Below, piece after piece: positions 17,410 to 26,367 of a DNA stretch of 64,000 nt. Within the stretch, counting starts at the first letter, position 1. The number at the start of each line of letters is the position of its first letter. The notes beneath the pieces are model-generated. The model ran no database searches. It saw only the letters and a list, made by a program, of their open reading frames with translations, and was not told the DNA's origin. The stretch lies in contig JAUWIG010000051.1 in NCBI GenBank assembly GCA_030605475.1, positions 1-64,000 of the forward strand, read 5' to 3'. The position numbers and the translations under genes are program-made. This stretch comes from Planctomycetota bacterium. Lineage in GTDB: Bacteria > Planctomycetota > Phycisphaerae > Sedimentisphaerales > Anaerobacaceae.

Positions 17410-17697
17410 ATGTTCAAGGATAAAACGGTGGTCTGGGTTCTGGAATATCTCTTGGGCGGGACGCTGGTTCTTGTGCCGCTGGCGGTAGTGGGCCTTTGGC
17501 GGCCTGAGTGGATGGATGCTCGCATCTGGGCTGCACAGTTATTTGTCGTCTGCCTCGGTGTGGTCTTGATATCCTGCGCCAGCTCAATGAGACAGAGAAT
17601 GTTCCTGGCAAAACGCATAGACACGCTGGCCGAACAAATACGAGACCACTGTGCATCTTCACAGGAATCAGCAGCAACCGAAGACCGAAACGATTAG
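17410..17697 (+). CDS. Small two-helix membrane protein, unknown
   Basis: This 95-residue protein has two predicted membrane helices (about 9-30 and 40-57) and a basic then polar cytoplasmic tail. I do not recognise a family. It is likely real because a strong AGGAGG lies 7 nt before the ATG. The tail (residues 60-82) looks helical and could pair with a partner. Confidence 0.65.
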   Translation: MFKDKTVVWVLEYLLGGTLVLVPLAVVGLWRPEWMDARIWAAQLFVVCLGVVLISCASSMRQRMFLAKRIDTLAEQIRDHCASSQESAATEDRND

Positions 17698-17866
17698 TGG
17701 ACAAGGCTAAATCATCCCATTAACCACTTTGCGTCGGTGTGGAAATCACGATTTGAGATTGTGCGCGTGGCAGCCTTCTTCGCGAAAAAACTTTTCACGG
17801 TGGGCCGATAAAACGTTTGGCCGGAGGGCCGAAAGCTTGTGAATCACTTTTTAGACACCTTTTTGG

Positions 17867-17895
17867 TTGAATCGAAACGGTATTTTGGGTATAAT
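17867..17895 (+). promoter_or_regulatory. Sigma70-like promoter for 17928 gene
   Basis: TTGAAT (17867-17872), 17-nt spacer, perfect TATAAT (17890-17895), 33 bp before the start codon. This implies a very short leader. Confidence 0.7.
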
Positions 17896-17927
17896 GCAAT
17901 CAACAGTTCAGAAATTGGGGGACTATT

Positions 17928-18245
17928 ATGACAGCCAAAATAAGAATAAGCATGTTGGTCTGGCTTCTGGCTGCGACTACTATGGTCGTGGCGATGACGG
18001 ACTACCATCTTCCGACTATGACAAGGCATGGGGTGGTAACCGGGGTCCTTTACAGTGATAAGCCCGCCGCTGTAATTGACCGCGAAATCGTTCACGAAGG
18101 GAACATGATACGCGGCGTGAAGGTCGTTAAGATACACAGAGACAAGGTTGAATTCGAGAAGCACCGGAAGAAATGGACACAACTGGTGGACGAGCAGCCG
18201 AATTCCGCTTGGCCGAAAAGTTGGTTCGCGATAGGTGTGCACTAA
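17928..18245 (+). CDS. Small exported protein with GspC/PilP-like module
   Basis: A signal peptide (about residues 1-23) precedes a single module: TRHGVVTGVLYSDK-PAAVIDREIVHEGNMIRGVKVVKIHRDKVEFEKHRKKW. This is plainly homologous to the C-terminus of the 13664 protein, including the G-x-A-x-I-D, H/R-EG and FEK-x-x-KKW positions. It therefore looks like a free-standing copy of that module. In GspC/PilP such beta domains contact secretin or inner-membrane partners; the same role here is inference. GGGGGA lies before the ATG and a clean promoter is close by. Confidence 0.75.
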   Translation: MTAKIRISMLVWLLAATTMVVAMTDYHLPTMTRHGVVTGVLYSDKPAAVIDREIVHEGNMIRGVKVVKIHRDKVEFEKHRKKWTQLVDEQPNSAWPKSWFAIGVH

Positions 18246-18561
18246 CATTTACGACATCATCCTTTGTATTGTGTATTGCGTAAAAGACTAACGTACTCAA
18301 TCACTGTCATGCCAGCAAACTCCATGTTTTCGGCGGTAAGCAGATATGTAAACAACCTGCGAATAATAAGTCCGAAAATACAGACAGACCAATCCCGGCG
18401 CGCCGAGCCCCGCTCTGGTCGATGTAGGTTCTTGGGCTGGCCTCAACCATCACGAAACTGATAACCAATTATTTATAGGCCTACCGGTCGGAGACCCTTT
18501 TTATGTTTCTTTGCGCTTAAAGCCCTGGTTTTGTTAAGCCGAACTTAAAGGCGGAGTTTGG
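18246..18561. other. Gene-free interval
   Basis: In these 316 bp I see no supported ORF, RNA or strong promoter. Local G+C is higher around 18395-18430, without obvious structure. Confidence 0.4.
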
Positions 18562-19221
18562 GTGAATTTAATTTTTGAAAAACGAGGTCTCGTGGACCAT
18601 AAACAGCGACATAAAAGCTTGCGTCTGCTTATTAGCAAGGTCAACAAAGAGCGCAAGAAGCAGGCCAAGAAAATAGATATACTTTGCAATGACCTCATTG
18701 CGGCCCAGAGGGACTTCATCAAGAGACTGAATACAATCAGTTTCACAGCAAGTTTCTACGAGTCAATCATCGGGACAACCGATTTGAGCACCCTTTTCTA
18801 TACCGCCGGCAAGCTCATCAAGGACGAAATCCCTGATGCGAACATTGCCTTCTTTTTGCGTCAGGCAGAGAGCTTCGAATTGCACTTATTTGAGAGCGAT
18901 CAGCCAATCACTTTAGAGCAGCAGCGTCTTGAGAATTGTTTTACGCCCGAGCTGGTGGACAATATCTGCAAGTCGAACAAGATATGCACTCTCGAGGATA
19001 TGTTTGCGATGGGTCTGCAGGGCAACTTAACCAGGCTGAATAAAATCTCAGCCGTTACGGTTCCACTGGGCCAATTCGGCTCGTCATTGGGCTTTATATT
19101 GATTTACCGCTCATCGCAAAACAAATTAACCGCTGCCGAATTAAACCACATCTCCGCAATAGCCCCGGGATTATCCCAGGCGATACAATCCTGTCAGGTA
19201 CTTTCGAACTCTGCAGATTAA
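18562..19221 (+). CDS. Coiled-coil plus GAF-like domain protein
   Basis: Residues 1-55 are a lysine-rich helical or coiled-coil segment. Residues about 70-215 look like a GAF domain: an LSTLFYTAGKLIKDEIPDANIAFFL opening, a central strand set and a closing VTVPLGQFGSSLGFILIYRSSQNKLTAAELNHISAIAPGLSQAIQ. GAF domains bind small ligands or mediate dimerisation; no ligand residues are diagnostic here. The GTG start has GCGGAG upstream. The next gene, 268 bp away on the same strand, is the tubulin-family GTPase, so a functional link is possible but unproven. Confidence 0.65.
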   Translation: MNLIFEKRGLVDHKQRHKSLRLLISKVNKERKKQAKKIDILCNDLIAAQRDFIKRLNTISFTASFYESIIGTTDLSTLFYTAGKLIKDEIPDANIAFFLRQAESFELHLFESDQPITLEQQRLENCFTPELVDNICKSNKICTLEDMFAMGLQGNLTRLNKISAVTVPLGQFGSSLGFILIYRSSQNKLTAAELNHISAIAPGLSQAIQSCQVLSNSAD

Positions 19222-19489
19222 AGATTTTGCCGCGATGGGAATATAGGACTTAACTGGCCCACAAGGTGAAGAGCTGTTCAGCGTTGTACTCTGCAGCCTG
19301 CGGGGTATAGCTGAAAAATAGATTCTTTGTGATAAAAACCAAAAAAAGGCAAAAAAGAAGTTATATACCCCCATTAGTGGGTCGATAAAAAGCGATGTTG
19401 TTTCGATTGGGTTATGGCAAGTCTTTGACAACAAGAACTGAGAAAAGAATTTTAAAAAACAATTATTTGGGTATAAGGAGAAGTGAAAT

Positions 19490-20836
19490 ATGGCAAAAAC
19501 ATCAGTTAAAAATAGAAAAACGGCAACTAAAAAAAGGCCTGTCTCAAAAGTCAAGGCAACCAGAAAAACTGCTGCTTCGAAACGACGCACGGCAGCCAGG
19601 AAACGCGTGACACCGAAGGCCAAGGCAGCCAGAAAAACCACAAAGGGAGTCTCCCGAAGACGAAGCCCTGTAACGGCAAAAGGTGAATTTGATTTCAACG
19701 CCTGGCTACTGCCCACTTTAGCTCTGGAACAATACGAACCTAATGTTGAGCAAGAGACTGGTGTTGGTGACAAGATTAAGGGCTCTACCCGTTATGCATG
19801 GATTGGTGCCGGTCAGTGTGGTGGAAGGTTGGTTAAGTCTTTCTATGACTTAGGGTATAAGAAGGTATTGGCCGTGAATACAACTCACCATGATTTGGAT
19901 TTGCTTGATATCCCCCAGAATCAGAAATTCCTGATGAACATAGGCGAAAGGGGTGCCGGCAAGGATATGGAAAGAGGCAGAGGAGCTGTCCAGCAGTATC
20001 AGCAGGAAATTTTGCACCTTGTCAGGCAGACACTTGGCTCTCAAGTGGACCATATTATGATTGGCTTTGGGGCAGGTGGTGGTACCGGCAGCGGAAGTGT
20101 TGTTGGATTGATTGAAATTGCCAAAAGGTACGCGCGGTATATTGGACTGAAGAATCCAGATAAGAATGTGGGTGTAATTATGACTTTACCCACTGTAGGT
20201 GAAGCCAGTTCACCATTGGTAGCTGAAAATGCGTATGAAGTGGCTAACGAGTTAAGTCAAATGGCTTCGGCTGGAAAAATATCACCTCTCATCATTATAG
20301 ACAACGACAAGATCAACAAGATGTATCCGGGAATGACGGTAAGGTCATTCTGGCCCAACATAAACAATACCGTTGCAACTCTGTTTGATATATTCAACAG
20401 GCTCAGTGCCTTGAGCAGCCGCTATACTTCTTTTGACCCTGTAGATTATCACAGCATTATGGAGTCCGGCGGATGCGCGATAATGGGCCTGACTAAAGTG
20501 AATAAATTCAGCGACAGGTTTGCAATATCTGGGGCAGTGAAAAAGAACCTTGAGAAGACATTACTTGCCGGCGGGTTCGATTTATCTACCGCCAAACTGG
20601 CTGGGTGCATAGTTGTCGGCGGGAGAAAATTAATGGCCAACATCAAAGGTTTGCAGGACAACATCGACTATGCATTTGATGTTTTGTCGGAGGTAACCGG
20701 CAAGGCCTCTATCCATCGGGGCATATATGAAGACAACAGAGAGTCCTTAAGGGTGTACACGATTATCGGAGGCTTGGATGGTCCTACTGCTCGGCTGGAA
20801 GAACTTAAAAGCCACAGGGCTGTTAGCGTCCGTTAA
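19490..20836 (+). CDS. Tubulin/FtsZ-superfamily (CetZ-like) GTPase with histone-H1-like N-terminal tail
   Basis: Residues 1-58 hold 25 Lys/Arg and no acidic residue, with AKK/ARKT/TPKAKAA-type repeats like histone H1 or bacterial Hc1-type tails. From about residue 100 a tubulin-superfamily GTPase follows: T1 GAGQCGG (106-112), VNTTHHDLDLLDIP, a G-rich T3 region (GERGAGKDMERG), T4 GGGTGSG (196-202), DND (271-273) and a T7-like loop FDPVD (D316, D319) before GGCAIMGL. The key nucleotide-binding and hydrolysis motifs are thus present. The GQCGG and IIIDND features look more like CetZ or tubulin than canonical FtsZ. AAGGAG precedes the ATG. The tail predicts DNA or polyanion binding. The cellular role is unknown. 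Confidence 0.85.
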   Translation: MAKTSVKNRKTATKKRPVSKVKATRKTAASKRRTAARKRVTPKAKAARKTTKGVSRRRSPVTAKGEFDFNAWLLPTLALEQYEPNVEQETGVGDKIKGSTRYAWIGAGQCGGRLVKSFYDLGYKKVLAVNTTHHDLDLLDIPQNQKFLMNIGERGAGKDMERGRGAVQQYQQEILHLVRQTLGSQVDHIMIGFGAGGGTGSGSVVGLIEIAKRYARYIGLKNPDKNVGVIMTLPTVGEASSPLVAENAYEVANELSQMASAGKISPLIIIDNDKINKMYPGMTVRSFWPNINNTVATLFDIFNRLSALSSRYTSFDPVDYHSIMESGGCAIMGLTKVNKFSDRFAISGAVKKNLEKTLLAGGFDLSTAKLAGCIVVGGRKLMANIKGLQDNIDYAFDVLSEVTGKASIHRGIYEDNRESLRVYTIIGGLDGPTARLEELKSHRAVSVR

Positions 20837-20959
20837 TTAAGCGGCTGCCGTTTTGGGAATAAATGGTTTTTGTGTCGTTCGCCGGGTGTGCTGCTAACTT
20901 TCTTTGTGGGGTGGGGTGCAGCATTCCCGGCGAAATTCGTTTAACAAAACCGGCAGTAG

Positions 20960-20979
20960 GGGCGATTTGCGAATCGCCC
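20960..20979 (+). terminator. Hairpin terminator candidate after tubulin-family gene
   Basis: An 8-bp perfect stem (GGGCGATT / AATCGCCC) with a 4-nt loop is followed by TTAATTTGTT. It lies between two convergent genes and could also be a dispersed palindromic repeat. Confidence 0.55.
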
Positions 20980-21026
20980 TTAATTTGTTCCGGCCCACAA
21001 ACCCACCGCTTTAGCAGGCATTGCTC

Positions 21027-21872
21027 TCAGTCAAAATCTATTACTGTCCCGGCGCTGCATTCGAAACATCTATCAGGCAAAGCCTCCCAAAATTTTGCTA
21101 CAGCTTTGGTGCCCGTGCAGTGAGCAGGGCCGATTCTGCGCACATCGTACCGACGAAAGGCCTCAATAGTCCTCTCTATCCTCTCATCAGAGGCATTGTA
21201 TAGATGCATGCCTCCAAACACAGCGTAAATCTGTTTTCCCCCCGACAGTTTCGCAACATAATCCAGCGTATTAACGATGCCGGAATGACAGCAGCCGAGA
21301 ATTACAACCACACCCTTCGAAGACTCGAAAAAAATCGACTGGTCATCGAACAATAAATCAGCTCTGCTGCCATCAGCATCCAAAAAGAAAGGCCCGCCGA
21401 CATCTTCAAAGTCAGTGTTCCTTGGCACCCTGCCCGTGGCTGTGAAAACGCCGCAAATCTCGGTGGGTCCTTCGGTCCAGATAATATCACGAATGTTTCT
21501 CCGGCCACGAATATATTCCACAGCCGGGACGGGCATACCAATTTCTCTGCTCTGCTGGCCCTTTTGACAACTGAACTTCGGCTCCGGTGCCGCCGGATGC
21601 ATATAGAGGTCAACTTGCCTAACCTCATCAAGCACCGTTGCCAACCCGCCGGTATGGTCATAATGGCCATGACTTAGTACGATTGTCTCAACCGCTCTCA
21701 AATCAATTCCCATCTGGCGGGCATTTTTTAGCAATAAATCACTTTGGCCGGTGTCGAAAAGTATCTTGTCCTCGGTGCTCTCGATGAAGTACGCCAGACC
21801 GTGTTCACCGACAAGCTCTCCTCGGCATGCGGTGTTTTCCACCAGTGTAGTAATTTTGACTTTTCTGCCCAT
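21027..21872 (-). CDS. MBL-fold metallo-hydrolase (COG1237/MptA-like)
   Basis: The metal-binding motif SHGHYDHTGG (about 68-77) sits after LFDTGQS, and later GCCHSGIVNT and GPAHCTG supply further His ligands. This arrangement matches the group annotated as dihydropterin ribofuranosylaminobenzene 5'-phosphate synthase-like hydrolases. The substrate here is unknown and the pterin role should not be assumed. AGGAG lies 9 nt before the ATG. It follows batE by 30 bp on the same strand, so it is probably the last gene of the Bat operon. Confidence 0.8.
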   Translation of the reverse strand: MGRKVKITTLVENTACRGELVGEHGLAYFIESTEDKILFDTGQSDLLLKNARQMGIDLRAVETIVLSHGHYDHTGGLATVLDEVRQVDLYMHPAAPEPKFSCQKGQQSREIGMPVPAVEYIRGRRNIRDIIWTEGPTEICGVFTATGRVPRNTDFEDVGGPFFLDADGSRADLLFDDQSIFFESSKGVVVILGCCHSGIVNTLDYVAKLSGGKQIYAVFGGMHLYNASDERIERTIEAFRRYDVRRIGPAHCTGTKAVAKFWEALPDRCFECSAGTVIDFD

Positions 21873-21902
21873 ATTCTGTTGCTCCTGTAATTTGTAGTAA
21901 TG

Positions 21903-22721
21903 TTAAATCAAGTCCGCACTAATCTCAGGTATCCAGCCGTCACTGTTGTCGGAAAGTTTTATATGGAGCCATCCGGGCCGGTGTTCGAGCAAATCAAACT
22001 CTGTCCCCATATGTAGCGGGTCCTTGAAACTGGCTGGATAATTTTGACCGTCACCCTGGCGGGCAATAATCTCTTGAGCTGTAATAACGCCACAAACCCT
22101 GCTGGCTCGGGTCCTGGCTTCTAAAACAGTCGAGACAAGAAAGCAGACCATCAAAATGCCGCAAATTACCGCTGTTACCGTTCCTGGAGCGGCTCGGCCG
22201 AACCATATCATTACAGTCAGACTGACACAAACAATCGCGAAACAAAGACACGTAAGTATAAATTTAGTCTTAATGGAGAAGTCATAATGCCAGAAAAACA
22301 AAGTCTGTAAAACGCGTTTTTCAGTTTTGACTTTAACTTTGTCTATTCTCCTGCTGTGTGCAAAAGACAGATTCTTTTGAATGTTTGTGTCGGCACTATC
22401 AAGTTTTTCAGCCCGACGATAATTTAGAATTGCTCTGCCGAGGTCGCCTTTGAGAAAATAAGCGTTGGCGAGGTTGTAATAAAGCCCGGCATTTCTGATT
22501 TGGCCTTCATTTATTATTTTTTCGAAGCTTAGTATCGCTTTTTCGTAAAGCTTTTCCGCCCGGTCGGCGTCAGCGGTTAGCGAATTAGCCTGTCTGAACG
22601 CCTCATTTGCCTGGCTGAAAAGTGAGTATATCTGCTCTTTCGGCAGTTTAGCTTCTGCCGGAGCTGTAAGTCCAAGCAAGAGCAAACCAGCTAATACTAC
22701 AGAGAAGTTTCTGATGGTCAT
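21903..22721 (-). CDS. batE: BatE-like TPR/SH3 membrane protein
   Basis: After a signal peptide (1-24), TPR units occupy about 30-125 (AGLYYNLANAYFLKGDLGRAILNYRRAEKLD). Two membrane helices follow (about 150-200) and a C-terminal SH3-like domain (about 210-270, ending WLHIKLSDNSDGWIPE). This is the standard BatE layout. The start codon overlaps the batD stop (ATGA), so the genes are translationally coupled. Bat proteins form membrane complexes linked to oxygen or stress tolerance; the exact function of BatE is not established. Confidence 0.85.
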   Translation of the reverse strand: MTIRNFSVVLAGLLLLGLTAPAEAKLPKEQIYSLFSQANEAFRQANSLTADADRAEKLYEKAILSFEKIINEGQIRNAGLYYNLANAYFLKGDLGRAILNYRRAEKLDSADTNIQKNLSFAHSRRIDKVKVKTEKRVLQTLFFWHYDFSIKTKFILTCLCFAIVCVSLTVMIWFGRAAPGTVTAVICGILMVCFLVSTVLEARTRASRVCGVITAQEIIARQGDGQNYPASFKDPLHMGTEFDLLEHRPGWLHIKLSDNSDGWIPEISADLI

Positions 22722-24547
22722 TTTTTAGACTTTTTTTCAATAGTGCGGACTAATTTTATAACTTCTTTGACTTTTGCCGGGTCAATGTTCACCTCCGCCG
22801 CTGCGTAACGTCCCGCTTCGCATCCAGCTATTGTTTCTTTGTATTTGTCTGCTGTTTGTGTATCCTGTGTAACATCGACAATTATTTCGTGACAGTCATC
22901 AGCGGTAAGCGACCCTGCTGTTCTGTCAAAGCGCTCGCCGATGTACTGCCTCATTATTGATACAAGTAATTCGTTCTGCTGCTGTGGCCCGGCAGAGGTA
23001 ATCTTCTTTAGCTGTCTGACTGCTTTGCCGCACGCCTGCCGTCTGCGCTTCAGTGCTGTTTTTTCAGGACTCGTGTATGCAAAGAGCTTAATCAATGAGC
23101 TCAATACAAGTGCGGCTAAAGGCACTGCCCAGAGCACCGCATAGCCCGGACTGACCACAGCGGCCAGCGGTGAGAAACCCATATTTTTCAAAGCGTCAAG
23201 ACCTTTGTAGTTGGCAGAAAGCCCTTTCTTTATGGCCTCAACTTCTTTATTCACCGGCGCAAAGTCCCTGCCTTCCAAATCTGCATTGGTCAATATTTTC
23301 GTCGGCGCTACATCGAGTTTTATCGGCTCGGTCTTGGCTACCACGTATCTGCCCTTGTCCGGGTCAAAAAATGCCAGTGGAATCGATGGTATTGCCGCGA
23401 CCTTGTTGTTATTGGCTCGTATCGTTTGCGTAAAGACTTTGGAGCCGTTTTCGATAGTTGGCGATGCTTTTTGCGATGGGACCTTAAAGTTGGCCGCCAG
23501 TTCCGGGACCTGTTCAAGTGCCGGCCATTGGACCGGCTTTAAGTACTTGCCGCCGCCGATTTTGATAGTAAGGGTAATTGGGTCGCCAACGTTGACCTTT
23601 GTCGGGGTGGCAAAAGCCGAAATCGTGTACCGCCCGACCAGACCGTAAAACTGATGGGGCTTGTCTTCTTTAGGTAGAGGCAATACCGTAAGTGCCAGCG
23701 GTATCGAACTTACCATAAAGCGCTTGTATTTTTTTCGTGAGCCGAAAAAATCGTCGAAGAAGCGGTCACGTGATCGCACTCGCCCGACAGCAACGTCAGC
23801 AGAAACAGTTGTTGACTCGATTTGTATTTGGCCAGAGTATTTCGGAATCAGTACCTTGCTGAAGGAAAGCAAAATAGAGTCTTTGCCCTTATGGACCACG
23901 CGATACTGACTGACAAAAACGGACATACCCGTTCTCAAACGGTATTCTTTTACTTGCCGGTTTGAAACGTCGGGGTCTTCAACATAAAAAGCGTCACTGT
24001 TGAAAGCTGGGATATTAAACTGAAAGTCACCAATGTCAGTGGAGATGTAAAATTTTGTCGTCATTATAATCGGCTGACCAACGTAACACCGCTGCTGTGA
24101 CAGTGTAACCTCAAGGTCTAGATTATCGGTAGTACCCGGCTTTAGAATATTTACTTCCACCGGATTGGTCCGGTAGGTCCTTCCACTAATGGTTACCCCC
24201 ACTTGTGGGAGCTGTATTCGTTCTGCCTGGTCCGCGGTCAGCGAATAGCTCATTATATACCGCTTAATAATCTTTTGAGTTGTCCGGCCGTTTATAATAC
24301 TTATCGAAGTTTGTGAGATGTCCCTGTTGCCGGTACTTTGCGGATTGTATTTTGCCAACGGTGTCAAATCGACCTGGCCCGGCTTATTTTCTCCGTCAAT
24401 AATTATCTGGTAAGTGAAATTTTCACCGACATAGATGTCCCTTTTAGAGTCAACCTGAGCAAAGACTCGTATCTGACCGGCGGCTTTGCCCGACATAATC
24501 ACTGCCGGGGCAAAGACAATGAACATATATTTTAGAAAGACTTTCAT
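22718..24547 (-). CDS. batD: BatD-like membrane protein
   Basis: A signal peptide (MKVFLKYMFIVFAPAVIMSG) opens a large extracytoplasmic region of repeated Ig-like beta domains (about 30-440: VDSKRDIYVGENFTYQI, VTLSQQRCYVGQPI, KVNVGDPITLTIKIGGG). A membrane helix lies near residue 485 and a cytoplasmic tail follows. I place the start at 24547, one base after batC ends; a frame open further upstream would overlap batC heavily and carries an atypical basic sequence. BatD works with the vWA proteins BatA/BatB. Length is about 609 residues, usual for the family. Confidence 0.88.
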   Translation of the reverse strand: MKVFLKYMFIVFAPAVIMSGKAAGQIRVFAQVDSKRDIYVGENFTYQIIIDGENKPGQVDLTPLAKYNPQSTGNRDISQTSISIINGRTTQKIIKRYIMSYSLTADQAERIQLPQVGVTISGRTYRTNPVEVNILKPGTTDNLDLEVTLSQQRCYVGQPIIMTTKFYISTDIGDFQFNIPAFNSDAFYVEDPDVSNRQVKEYRLRTGMSVFVSQYRVVHKGKDSILLSFSKVLIPKYSGQIQIESTTVSADVAVGRVRSRDRFFDDFFGSRKKYKRFMVSSIPLALTVLPLPKEDKPHQFYGLVGRYTISAFATPTKVNVGDPITLTIKIGGGKYLKPVQWPALEQVPELAANFKVPSQKASPTIENGSKVFTQTIRANNNKVAAIPSIPLAFFDPDKGRYVVAKTEPIKLDVAPTKILTNADLEGRDFAPVNKEVEAIKKGLSANYKGLDALKNMGFSPLAAVVSPGYAVLWAVPLAALVLSSLIKLFAYTSPEKTALKRRRQACGKAVRQLKKITSAGPQQQNELLVSIMRQYIGERFDRTAGSLTADDCHEIIVDVTQDTQTADKYKETIAGCEAGRYAAAEVNIDPAKVKEVIKLVRTIEKKSKK

Positions 24548-24548
24548 A

Positions 24549-25316
24549 CTACCAATTCTTTTCGACCTTTTGGTAACCGGCTCTTCGCAACATTTGCCTT
24601 TCTTTGCGCTGGCGTTGTTCTTCATCGAGGATTTCCTGTGCAGTAGCATCCGGAGCGACGGTTTTTTGCTCCGGATGTTGTTCCTGCGATTGATTTGGGT
24701 CTTGTGGCTGATTCGGGTCCTGCTGTGAACCCTTTTGCTGTTCCTGGTCGCCACTTTGGGGTTGCGATTGCTGCTGCTGTTGTTGATTCTGCTGGTCTTG
24801 CTGCTGCTGTTTCTGTTTGTTGAGCTGGTCGATTATGTCTTTTATAATCAGCCGGGCAACTTCGATATTCCTTGCGGCTTTTTCATTCTCCGGTTCAGTA
24901 TCTAATGTTTGTCGCCAGCAATCAATACTGGTTTTCAAATCTTCAAGGGCCTTTTGCAGGTCGGAGTCTCTTTGCTTTAAGCCCTGTTGGAAATAAGAGT
25001 TGCCGAGGTTATACTTGGCTTTGGCAACCAATTTCATATCTCTGCTCTCGGCGGCGACTTCTCTGTACAGGTCTAACGCTTTGGCAAGGTCATCCAATCG
25101 GTAGTAGCTGTTTGCTTTATTGAATTTTGGCTCTACCGCTTCCGACTTTTCAATAAGGGCCTGGTCGTATTTTTTGATTGCCTCGTTATATTCGCCCTGA
25201 TTATAAAGTTTGTTTCCCTGCCGTACCGAAGTCTGGGCGGGTTCCGCCTGAGTTGTCTCGCACCAAAGATTGGCGCTGGACAAAACCAATAGTAGCAGCA
25301 CAATGCACTTTGTCAT
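24549..25316 (-). CDS. batC: BatC-like TPR protein
   Basis: A signal peptide (MTKCIVLLLLVLSSANLWCE) leads into TPR units (about 35-140), then a strikingly Gln-rich low-complexity stretch (about 165-225), and ends with ILDEEQRQRKERQMLRR-x-GY-x-KVEKNW, the conserved BatC tail. The ATG at 25316 has AAGGA 6 nt upstream; the frame is open 19 codons further up through a dispersed palindromic repeat, which I judge non-coding. It sits between batB and batD. Confidence 0.85.
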   Translation of the reverse strand: MTKCIVLLLLVLSSANLWCETTQAEPAQTSVRQGNKLYNQGEYNEAIKKYDQALIEKSEAVEPKFNKANSYYRLDDLAKALDLYREVAAESRDMKLVAKAKYNLGNSYFQQGLKQRDSDLQKALEDLKTSIDCWRQTLDTEPENEKAARNIEVARLIIKDIIDQLNKQKQQQQDQQNQQQQQQSQPQSGDQEQQKGSQQDPNQPQDPNQSQEQHPEQKTVAPDATAQEILDEEQRQRKERQMLRRAGYQKVEKNW

Positions 25317-25322
25317 TCCGGG

Positions 25323-25341
25323 TCCTTTGCTTCGCTCAGGA
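25323..25341. repeat. Dispersed palindrome at batB stop
   Basis: An imperfect palindrome of the TCCT...GCTTCGCTCAGGA type overlaps the last codons and stop of batB. A related half (AAGTCCTTCGG) follows. It resembles short dispersed palindromes found in many bacterial genomes. Confidence 0.5.
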
Positions 25342-26367
25342 CAAGTCCTTCGGGTTTGCTTTTTTACGTTCACTTATCAGAACCTCACAAACAATCAATA
25401 CTAAGCCTGAAGCCAGAAATATCTGGAATTTTTCATCATATTTGGTCATCGTTACTGATTCAAGCTCGCGTTTTTCGGCCGATGCGATAAGTTTCTCGTA
25501 GATTTCTCCCAGGTCCAGGGTTGTCCCCGGCTCGACCGACAAATACTTTCCGCCGTTGGTTGCATAGACAACTTTTCGCAGCGTATCACCATCAAGTTTT
25601 GACCAAACCTCCTGACCTTCGTACTTTAAGAAGGTTATCTCGCCATTTGGGCCTGTAATTGGGATTCGCGAGCCTTCATTTTCATTGCCCAGCCCGATTG
25701 CGATTATCCTTATACCTTCTGCTGCCGCCTTTTCAGCCGCTTCGACAGGAAAGCTGTCGTGGTCTTCGCCGTCGGTAATCAATATTATGTCTTTATATTC
25801 TCGGCTTTGCCTGTCGAAAACATCTTCGGTCGACTTTCGGACAGCATCGCCTATCATTGTGCCGCCTCTGCTGGTGCTCTCGGTGGATACATCAGCCAGC
25901 GCCATTCGCACAAAGGCATAATCCTGTGTCAACGGACACTTTATCGTACTGTTGCCTGCAAAAGTTACGATTGCGATTCTATCACCTTTGAGCGTCTCCA
26001 GCAGGTCGGTGATTGCTATTCTCGACCGCTCGAGTCTGCTTGGCTTGATGTCTTCGGCCAGCATCGAGCGGGAAGTGTCCAGCAATATAACGATGTCTCT
26101 GCCCTTGCGTTTTATCCGCTGGGGCTGAGGGTTCCATTTGGGTTCGGTCAGTGCTATTACAATGCTTACAAAAGCGGCAATTAACAAAAACGCCTTGAAT
26201 ATCTGCTTTTTCGGACTAACGGAGATATTAATTTTTTTGAGCATCTTGTTGCTGGCCAATGTCCTAAGCGCCCCAGCCTTGCGCCAAAAGCACCACAGAT
26301 AGGCTGGTATCAAGACCACCGGCACGGCAAACAAAAACCACAATGCTCTGTCGTTTCCCAAATTCAT
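25336..26367 (-). CDS. batB: BatB-like vWA membrane protein
   Basis: Two N-terminal helices (about 8-28, 58-76) are followed by a von Willebrand A domain with a complete MIDAS: DTSRS (about 95-99), a Thr in STSRGGTMIGDA, and ILITDGEDHD. A C-terminal helix (about 313-333) re-enters the membrane. BatA and BatB are thought to form a membrane complex with other Bat proteins. The stop codon falls inside a small palindrome, 19 bp before batC. Confidence 0.9.
   Translation of the reverse strand: MNLGNDRALWFLFAVPVVLIPAYLWCFWRKAGALRTLASNKMLKKINISVSPKKQIFKAFLLIAAFVSIVIALTEPKWNPQPQRIKRKGRDIVILLDTSRSMLAEDIKPSRLERSRIAITDLLETLKGDRIAIVTFAGNSTIKCPLTQDYAFVRMALADVSTESTSRGGTMIGDAVRKSTEDVFDRQSREYKDIILITDGEDHDSFPVEAAEKAAAEGIRIIAIGLGNENEGSRIPITGPNGEITFLKYEGQEVWSKLDGDTLRKVVYATNGGKYLSVEPGTTLDLGEIYEKLIASAEKRELESVTMTKYDEKFQIFLASGLVLIVCEVLISERKKANPKDLS

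Noticed and set aside
17867-18058. ORF upstream of and overlapping the 17928 gene
   Set aside because: It starts within the promoter and lacks a ribosome site; the 17928 frame has signal peptide, homology and proper signals.
19490-20836. Calling the tubulin-family gene ftsZ
   Set aside because: The T1 loop is GAGQCGG rather than the Gly-rich FtsZ form, the C-terminal FtsA/ZipA-binding peptide is missing, and a long basic tail is present. A superfamily-level call is safer.
24549-24754. N-terminal extension of batD upstream of 24547
   Set aside because: It overlaps batC almost fully and its very basic, low-complexity sequence mirrors the batC Gln-rich region in another frame.
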